A stretch of DNA of 22,045 nucleotides. It comes from JANXQG01 sp037147235 (GTDB lineage Bacteria > Planctomycetota > Planctomycetia > Pirellulales > Thermoguttaceae). Under the pieces are notes generated by a model that did not search any database, had not been told where the DNA came from, and saw only the letters and a program-made list of their open reading frames with translations. Below are positions 1 to 6,020 of the stretch, piece by piece. A program made the position numbers and the translations under genes. Every line of letters starts with the position of its first letter. The stretch's first letter is position 1. Location: NCBI GenBank assembly GCA_037147235.1, contig JBAWVO010000086.1:1-22045 (forward strand). The letters run 5' to 3'.

Positions 1-119
1 AACTGCTGTCATCGAACGGTGCGTTACGCGAACTGATCTGGAACAGCGGTAAGTGTTGTCAGCGTCTCGACTTCGTGTGCAACCCACCATTTGCCGGGCA
101 GTTCGCTCCACGCACCCTA

Positions 120-1946
120 CTAGGGGTTGACGCCGCGCCTCCCCGGCGGCCGGGTGTGGCCGGTTTCGAGACCCTCCACCTTGGTTTCATCTGGGTCGTC
201 CGGGGTTTTCATCTCGCCTTGCTTTCTTGGTTTTGGCCTGGTATCAGGCGGGGGCTGTCTTTCCGGCTCTTTGACTGCCTTGTCCCATTCCTGGGTCTCG
301 GCTACTTCGTCGTGCATAACGAGGTTGCCGGATTCGTCCATCACGAGGATCACGCCAGGGCTGACGATAGGCCTGTCCCTGGGAGCCGGCAGCGGATCAC
401 CGCCCTGGAGATCGACCAAGATACAGTTGGGGGTAAGATCGACCTGCGTGGCTCTGGTTACGCCTGGGGCTTTGACCGCTGCCCCCGGGAAATTGAGAAC
501 AGTACCGCGAATCAGACCCGACTTGTGGAAACTGCCGTTCAGTCCAGAATCCTCCTGCCAGATCAGAACGCGAACCTCCGCGCTGATTTCTTGTGTGCCC
601 TTGGCGGCGACAACCGGCCCGCCCAACAGCCGCATATCGCTCGACATGCGGCCCGAGGTGCATGACGACGACCATTTGGCATAACGGGGATCCGTAGGAT
701 TGATGATTTCACCACCTTTGTCTTTGATCAGTTTTGTGTCTTTCACACCAATCCATTTGGATATTGCCAACTCCTGTTCCTCAAGCCACATGGCATCCAA
801 TCTGTAATTTGGATTTCTGAGTACCAGAAATATCCGATACTGATACTGTTTATTCGGATTGACGTCGAGGTCGAAGAAACGCAGCAGCAGGTAGTCCGGT
901 ATTTGTGCCTCTTCATCCTTGGGAGCGGCTTGTTCGGTCTTAGGTTTTGGGACGTCGGTTTCGCCGAGAAGCCCTTCCCCACCCGCATTGATGCCGGGTA
1001 CGCCGGCAGGAGGCACGTTGTGGCCAGTGCCAGGCTGTCTGTGTCCCGGTCCGACGGGCCCGGGGGCGACAGGTACACCCGGGCCAGGTCGATGAGTCGG
1101 CTCTCCCGCAGTCACCGTTCCCTCGTCTTTGTCGGCCCCACGCTCGACCATGGGAATTTGTGGGGGGAAAACTACCTCGTTACCCCAAGTCGCATCCTTG
1201 AGCAGAGGCAAGGGTGCGGTAAGAGAAGGAAGAACAAAACGGGGATCCGCAATCTCAGCCTCCGTTCGGCCGCCTATCTTGGCGGCTTCATTTGCACCCA
1301 GTGGGAAAACCATGAACTTTGACCACTTGGGTTCGCCTGTCGCGGCGGGAACCAATTCGGCCCGTTGGACAAAATAGCCTACGTAGTTCGGCTTGTCTTC
1401 GTGGGGGTCATTCCAGGCGGCCCCTTCAAACTTGGCTCGATACTCGGCCAATTGTTTTTTGTAGGGAACAAGTCCCGTAACGACAATCCAGTGCTTGCCG
1501 ATGGTGCCAACCTTGCCTTCCACTGCGGGAAGGGCTCCCCGCCCAGGAATGGCCCGCAACTGCTCCACGGCAAAAACTTCCGGGGCATCGCGGACACGGC
1601 GCGGCGCGATTGGTTTCCAGCTCAATCGGGGAGGCATCGGATACGCGACTGGATCGATGATTTTCTTGGCACCATCAATAATATCCGCGTAGTTTAGGTA
1701 ATTCGCCACGTCCGTGGGCTTCTTGTCCCCGACCGTCTTGGTATTGGGCCCCTTGGCGATCTTGGCCAAGGCGTCGTCGGTCTTTTGTTTGAGTTCTTCC
1801 GGCTTCCCCGCATATCCAGTGAGCATGACGGACTGATAGGCGAAAAAAAGAAACAAAGCGGCGACCAGCCCAACCACGATTTTCTCCGTGTGGTCAATGA
1901 AGAACTGCTGAATCACCTTGGGATCGAATTTCGTTTTGGATTTCAT
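120..1946 (-). CDS. Single-pass envelope protein, third gene of the PilM-PilN operon
   Basis: A 608-residue protein with no named family that I can recognise. One TM helix lies at about residues 23-39, after a short basic N-terminus (N-in expected), so most of it should lie outside the cytoplasm. Residues 60-265 form a folded region containing 'WIVVTGLVPYKKQ' at about 153. Residues 275-325 are a Pro/Gly linker. A second folded part runs from 349 ('IPDYLLLRFFDLDV') to about 545, and the tail from 560 is charged and Pro-rich. The ATG overlaps the stop of the upstream gene in an ATGA, and GGAGG lies 6 nt before it, so translation is probably coupled. Operon position suggests a PilP-like or other partner of the assembly platform (inference). 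The gene ends in tandem TAG TAG codons. The ORF is certain; the role is unsure. Confidence 0.85.
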   Translation of the reverse strand: MKSKTKFDPKVIQQFFIDHTEKIVVGLVAALFLFFAYQSVMLTGYAGKPEELKQKTDDALAKIAKGPNTKTVGDKKPTDVANYLNYADIIDGAKKIIDPVAYPMPPRLSWKPIAPRRVRDAPEVFAVEQLRAIPGRGALPAVEGKVGTIGKHWIVVTGLVPYKKQLAEYRAKFEGAAWNDPHEDKPNYVGYFVQRAELVPAATGEPKWSKFMVFPLGANEAAKIGGRTEAEIADPRFVLPSLTAPLPLLKDATWGNEVVFPPQIPMVERGADKDEGTVTAGEPTHRPGPGVPVAPGPVGPGHRQPGTGHNVPPAGVPGINAGGEGLLGETDVPKPKTEQAAPKDEEAQIPDYLLLRFFDLDVNPNKQYQYRIFLVLRNPNYRLDAMWLEEQELAISKWIGVKDTKLIKDKGGEIINPTDPRYAKWSSSCTSGRMSSDMRLLGGPVVAAKGTQEISAEVRVLIWQEDSGLNGSFHKSGLIRGTVLNFPGAAVKAPGVTRATQVDLTPNCILVDLQGGDPLPAPRDRPIVSPGVILVMDESGNLVMHDEVAETQEWDKAVKEPERQPPPDTRPKPRKQGEMKTPDDPDETKVEGLETGHTRPPGRRGVNP

Positions 1947-3421
1947 GAACGTCCTCCACTGGATTGCGTGCTGGTTGGCGGACTACTCGTGGCAGGAGCG
2001 GTTGGCGCGGTCGGCGTGCCAACCTTGGGCGTCGCCGGCGCGGCTTGACCTCCCTTGTCACCGGCCGTCTCGCCCGGATTTTGAACGTGGGGGGGGTTAT
2101 AGATGTAAATGACGCCCTGTACTTCCACGGGCACCGGCTGGTAGACCGGGTCGAACGATTCTTCTTTGTAAACGAATTCCTTGCCTCCTCCGGGATCACC
2201 GCCCCCCATGCCGATGTGCATGGCCGGATTCGTCACCGTTGTGCCTGTTTCGCCACCGGCGGAGGAGGAATCGGGGGCGATCAAGTCCACGGGGGATGGT
2301 TCCTCCACGAGAATTCGCACGGCACGGACGTCGATACGCATGGCGGAATTGGCGCATTCAGCCAGTAGTCGGGGTATTTCCTTCTGTTCGATGATAACCT
2401 TCAGATTGATCGGCATCATGCGAAATTCGCCGTAGGGTTGCCGCGAGGGGTCCGATAAGGGCTTGCCTTTGTCATCGACGTAACGGCCAACCAAGGGGGA
2501 GTTGCGATCACTGGGGGCTCCAGACGTAGGCGTCGGTGACGCGCCATGGGATTCGGCCCCGGTGCCACCGGCCTCGGCGGGTAGATTGAACAGAACCCTC
2601 TCGCATTGGGTCCAACTCTGAACCGCGTCCTTGCCAATGTCCATCGCCAAAATTTGCTTGATACGAGCCACTTTGTGGTTAGCGGGTTTCTGGTAGTGAT
2701 CCTGGTCGGATCCCACGTTGTTGGTATTCCGAATGACCTTCAGCAGGGTCTGGTAGACCCAGAGATCTTCCTGGGCTATCATGATGTCCAAGGTGGTTGG
2801 GTTATTAGGCAAGCGAGCGACGACCGACTTGAGCTTTTGATCGGCATTGACCCAATCGACGATGCCGATGGTTTTTTGGGTTGGTTGACCGTTGGCGGCC
2901 GGAACGTCCTTGTCCTCGACAACCGTTCGCCGTTCGATCAGGTCAAAGTGTTTGGGAAAGTCCTCCACGATGTGATTCCGATAGCGACTGCGGTAGAAGT
3001 CGACCAACTGTTGGCTTGGAGGGAGTTTCTCAATGTCCTCCATGGGTGCCCTGATTTCTTCAAATGCCTTCTTAAATTCCTCCTGTTCCTTGTCGTTGGC
3101 AAAGAGTTTGGGCAAGACATTGTGGTTGAGCTGCTCGCGATAAAGGCGGGTGGACGCATCCACCACCTGCTTGGTCAGCGGGCCGCTTTCCAGATCGCGG
3201 ATCTGCTGAATATACTTCGCGCTGGGATGCTCGGAATTCATGACAATTCTGACCGCCACGCCGCGTTGGTTTTCGATCTGCCCCTTGCGTGTCACAAATT
3301 GCTTCGCCAGTTCGCCCGTCGCCAAAAACCAACTGACGAAGGATACCAACAAAATCAGGCCGCAGAGAACCCAAAAGTGAAACTTCTTCAACACTTCGAG
3401 AAAGGCTCGAAATTTTTCCAT
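1943..3421 (-). CDS. PilO-like inner-membrane assembly protein
   Basis: A 492-residue protein with one TM helix at about 15-34. A mostly helical region spans 45-280 (lysine- and glutamate-rich at 100-135), followed by a Gly/Ser/Pro linker at 283-308. A C-terminal alpha/beta unit at about 335-442 runs from 'MPINLKVIIEQKEIP' to 'VPVEVQGVIYIYNPP'. It reads like the ferredoxin-like domain that closes PilO- and GspM-type proteins. The last 48 residues are Pro/Thr/Ser-rich and probably disordered. AAGGAG sits 9 nt before the ATG. The gene starts 23 bp after the PilM-PilN fusion stops and overlaps the next gene by 4 bp. In known type IV pili, PilN and PilO form a periplasmic heterodimer. Gene order and topology fit that role, but the similarity is structural-looking rather than motif-exact. 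A generic planctomycete envelope protein is the alternative. Confidence 0.75.
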   Translation of the reverse strand: MEKFRAFLEVLKKFHFWVLCGLILLVSFVSWFLATGELAKQFVTRKGQIENQRGVAVRIVMNSEHPSAKYIQQIRDLESGPLTKQVVDASTRLYREQLNHNVLPKLFANDKEQEEFKKAFEEIRAPMEDIEKLPPSQQLVDFYRSRYRNHIVEDFPKHFDLIERRTVVEDKDVPAANGQPTQKTIGIVDWVNADQKLKSVVARLPNNPTTLDIMIAQEDLWVYQTLLKVIRNTNNVGSDQDHYQKPANHKVARIKQILAMDIGKDAVQSWTQCERVLFNLPAEAGGTGAESHGASPTPTSGAPSDRNSPLVGRYVDDKGKPLSDPSRQPYGEFRMMPINLKVIIEQKEIPRLLAECANSAMRIDVRAVRILVEEPSPVDLIAPDSSSAGGETGTTVTNPAMHIGMGGGDPGGGKEFVYKEESFDPVYQPVPVEVQGVIYIYNPPHVQNPGETAGDKGGQAAPATPKVGTPTAPTAPATSSPPTSTQSSGGRS

Positions 3422-3444
3422 GATGGTCTGCTCCTTGCCAAAGG

Positions 3445-5550
3445 TCAGGGTTTCTTGGGGGCTGCTGCTGGCGGCGTTGCCGTCGTGGGAGTTTCAGAAA
3501 CTGCGGTTGCGGCACCGGCGGGTGGGGGCACCTGATCGGTCAGCGACTTCGGCTGCCAAACGAATTGGACACGGAATCGAAATCGTTTGACATTCACTTT
3601 CTTCTCAGTCCCCGCCGAAACATCGGCACCACCGGCGTCACCGCCCTTGCGCTTCGGGCCGGGAATGAAGATTTCTTCTGGGCTGATCGGTTCGGGTTTG
3701 ATAAGAACCGGATAGGAAACACCCAGGTCATGCATTTTTTTGCTGGCCAGTGCCTTGATGAGCGTATTGCGAACATACTGGGCGCCTTCGCCTTCTTTGT
3801 CGTCGTCCGCGTTATGATAATGACGACCGTAAAGTTGCACGATCAGCCCCGGCCCCGAGGGGCCGACGCTACTCACGGCCCCGGCATTACCCCCAGGAGT
3901 CGCCGTACTACCGGACACTGCGCCCGACGACGGATCGCCCAAGGGGGGGGATCCGGGCGAGTCGAGGACCGAGATATACCAAGGCTTCACCAGCGTGAAC
4001 CATCTACCAACGTCTTCCACCCGCTGCGAGTCAAGGTTGGTAACAAGCATCTGTTTACGTTGCATGATGATCTTGCGCAATTCGACGGGATCGGTTGTCG
4101 AGGGCATCGGCTTGTCGTCCTTGGGTAGGCACTCATCGACCGCCGAGAGAAGATCGAGCCAGTGTTTCCGCCCCTCGAGATTATTGACGAGATGGTCGCC
4201 ATGTTCCTTGGTTTCCTTGAATTTTTTCAGTGCCGCCTCTTCGTCGGCGATCAATCGTTTGGACTCCCGGTCGACGTCGCTCACTTTACTTTCAAGCGGC
4301 TTCCAATTCCTTTCCTTCACGGAGCTGAACTGATTCGAGTAGGCCAAGTAGCTGATCGAGCAGGCGAGCATGACCAGGGCCGCCGCCAACACGGCCCAAG
4401 GCTTTTTGCGGCGGATGAGCCGGTCCATGGTGATTTCCTTCGGCAGCAGATTCGTCCGCAGCCCGCCACTGCCCAGGGCTTGCAAACACAAACCGTAGCA
4501 GACGCCGAAAGAAAGGAGGTTGTCTTTGAAGGCAGGCGTGGCCAAGACCTCGGGACCGACCATACCACGGAAGGTCTCCACGCGCTCGATCTCAAAACCC
4601 AAGCTCTGGGCCAGGTAGCGACGCAGCCCAGGCAGTTTGAAGGCATTGCCCATGGCCACCACACGGCCGATTTTCGCCGTGCGGTCCAGATTGGTAAAAA
4701 AACCCAGCGATCGCTGCAACTCGGTCTGCAAGTCGTTGAACACCGGCCGCATTGCCTGGAACACGGCCTTGGGGTCCTGGGCCGTGGTGGCATTCCGCTT
4801 CAGGTGTTCGGCCTTGGCGAAGGTGAGTTTCATCTCCTTCGTTAGGGCCTTGGTGAAGTGGCTTCCACCGAGTGGTACGCTACGCTGCCAGACCTTGAAA
4901 CCATTAGTCACCACTAGGTCCGTGGAATCGGTCCCCAGCGACACCAGAACGATCGATTCCGGGGGATCGTCGGGGTCGTAAGTCTCCAGACTGGGCAGGT
5001 CTTGCAACATGTCAAACACGACGTAGTTATAGAGTGCCAGCGGGGCGAGTTGCACGATATCGACTTCGATCCCCGCCTTCACAAACGGATCGAGCGCGCG
5101 GAATACGGCGTCTCGCTTCATGGCAAACAGGCCAATTTCGGTTTCCAGCACAAAGCCCGATTCTTCGCTGCCGCCGCCCATCCGTTGGTAGTCCCAGATC
5201 ACGTCGTTCAGATCGAAGGGAATCTGCTGACGTGCCTCGTAGCGGACGATGTCGGGGATTTTCTTGGCCTCCACCGGTGGCAGCTTGATGAACCGCGCCA
5301 AACCGCTTTGGCCGGAGACGGAAACGGCCACGCGGTCGTTGTGGACCTGGTTCCGCGAAAGGAACTGCTTGAGAGCGTCGGCCACAAGCTCGATGGGATT
5401 GGCATCGGGCTGCGTGAGAATCTTCGGATATTCGATGTAATCGAAAGCCTCGACGGTGATTTTGTCGGAGTCGTCATGCCCACTGCAGCGCATTGCCTTG
5501 AGGGCACACTGCCCTATGTCAATTCCCCAAACCGCGCTCGTTTTGGCCAT
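3445..5550 (-). CDS. pilM: PilM-PilN fusion, type IV pilus-type assembly protein
   Basis: Residues 1-360 (of 701) form an actin-like PilM ATPase domain. The phosphate-1 loop 'GIDIG' is at 9-13, the phosphate-2 strand 'VLVSLGTDSTDLVV' at 201-214 and the adenosine-motif strand 'VVAMGNAFKLPGL' at 297-309. Directly after it, 'TNLLPKEI' at 366-373 matches the 'INLLP' peptide by which separate PilN proteins dock onto PilM. A TM helix follows at about 384-405, then a coiled-coil-like stretch (410-460) and a periplasmic part with a Gly/Ser linker at 536-567. PilM and PilN are therefore one polypeptide here. I start at the ATG at 5548-5550: TTGGAG lies about 9 nt upstream and the PilM fold begins at once. 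The reading frame stays open upstream to 5727, but that stretch is Arg/Pro/Cys-rich and reads as leader. No pilin or secretin gene is in view, so a type II secretion-like platform remains possible. Confidence 0.9.
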   Translation of the reverse strand: MAKTSAVWGIDIGQCALKAMRCSGHDDSDKITVEAFDYIEYPKILTQPDANPIELVADALKQFLSRNQVHNDRVAVSVSGQSGLARFIKLPPVEAKKIPDIVRYEARQQIPFDLNDVIWDYQRMGGGSEESGFVLETEIGLFAMKRDAVFRALDPFVKAGIEVDIVQLAPLALYNYVVFDMLQDLPSLETYDPDDPPESIVLVSLGTDSTDLVVTNGFKVWQRSVPLGGSHFTKALTKEMKLTFAKAEHLKRNATTAQDPKAVFQAMRPVFNDLQTELQRSLGFFTNLDRTAKIGRVVAMGNAFKLPGLRRYLAQSLGFEIERVETFRGMVGPEVLATPAFKDNLLSFGVCYGLCLQALGSGGLRTNLLPKEITMDRLIRRKKPWAVLAAALVMLACSISYLAYSNQFSSVKERNWKPLESKVSDVDRESKRLIADEEAALKKFKETKEHGDHLVNNLEGRKHWLDLLSAVDECLPKDDKPMPSTTDPVELRKIIMQRKQMLVTNLDSQRVEDVGRWFTLVKPWYISVLDSPGSPPLGDPSSGAVSGSTATPGGNAGAVSSVGPSGPGLIVQLYGRHYHNADDDKEGEGAQYVRNTLIKALASKKMHDLGVSYPVLIKPEPISPEEIFIPGPKRKGGDAGGADVSAGTEKKVNVKRFRFRVQFVWQPKSLTDQVPPPAGAATAVSETPTTATPPAAAPKKP

Positions 5551-5575
5551 GTGCTTATACTCCAAAGAAGACTGG

Positions 5576-5606
5576 CAACCACCGGGCTGCCTTACGCCCC
5601 GGGTTG
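5576..5606 (-). promoter_or_regulatory. Hairpin in the 5' leader of the PilM-PilN operon
   Basis: The leader between the predicted promoter and the ATG is about 185 nt. Near its end is a hairpin with two stacked perfect stems: 5 bp (5576-5580 with 5602-5606) and 4 bp (5583-5586 with 5598-5601). A 2-nt bulge separates them and the loop is 11 nt. It ends 25 nt before the start codon, close to the ribosome binding site. I do not recognise a known riboswitch class. Confidence 0.4.
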
Positions 5607-5742
5607 GACTGCACGGCTCGCGGCTGCGCAGCACACTCGCATAGACTCTGTTTTCGCACTCTTGCTCTGTTCCTGACGGCTCCCAAGCCCGAAAAGGCGA
5701 ATCCAGAGTGGACCGAAAAAGAGCCATCTGCCTCTAAACCCT

Positions 5743-5772
5743 AATTTATCGCAAAGGGAGGGCTGGTGTCAA
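5743..5772 (-). promoter_or_regulatory. Sigma-70-type promoter for the PilM-PilN operon
   Basis: Read on the minus strand, a perfect TTGACA (5772-5767) is followed after 18 nt by TAAATT (5748-5743, 4 of 6 matches to the -10 consensus). The only genes downstream on this strand are the three-gene operon. The spacing is acceptable but the -10 box is weak. I see nothing further in 5773-5873 apart from an isolated TATACT at 5835-5840 on the plus strand, which has no good -35. Confidence 0.5.
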
Positions 5773-5873
5773 CCAAAAAACGTCGAGGTACGCACTAGAT
5801 TTGGGGGAGGGTTCGGTATTCTGGGTTCAAACGCTATACTAAGGGGGGTATTTCCGAATTTATTGCGCCTCCG

Positions 5874-6004
5874 AGTACAAAATAGTGGCTCTCCGCCGGG
5901 TTTGCGGATAACTGTGGTGCGGGCGTCCCGCCTGCCCAAGATGTTGTGGTTGAACTAGGCAGGCGAGACGCCCGCACCACAAACCCGGCGGAAAGTACAA
6001 AATA
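5874..6004. repeat. Palindromic repeat element flanked by 11-bp direct repeats
   Basis: Identical 11-bp direct repeats (agtacaaaata) lie at 5874-5884 and 5994-6004, like a target-site duplication. Between them are nested inverted repeats. The outer arms are perfect over 12 nt (5892-5903 with 5981-5992). The inner arms match over 23 nt with one mismatch (5914-5936 with 5958-5980), around a 21-nt loop. Ten unpaired bases (5904-5913) interrupt the left side only. The element has no room for a protein gene. Translated, it gives 'VVRASRLP...AGGTPAPQ'. From memory, I associate this string with spurious ORFs over interspersed palindromes in planctomycetes and related phyla. A mobile MITE/REP-like element is the likely reading. 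Confidence 0.8.
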
Positions 6005-6020
6005 ATTATAGGCCCCCTCC

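Noticed and set aside
1..119. Minus-strand frame open to the left edge of the window, with a GTG at about 109-111
   Set aside because: No ribosome site, Arg/Ser/Thr-rich and unconvincing; too short to support as the start of another gene.
2606..3535. 309-codon plus-strand frame opposite the PilO-like gene
   Set aside because: No ribosome site, no recognisable domain; the minus-strand genes explain this DNA with coupled starts and TM helices.
5551..5742. c-di-GMP-I (GEMM) riboswitch in the pilM leader
   Set aside because: A short stretch (gggcgtaaggc) loosely resembles the conserved ggacgcaaagc part, but the GAAA-capped P2 hairpin and other conserved positions are missing.
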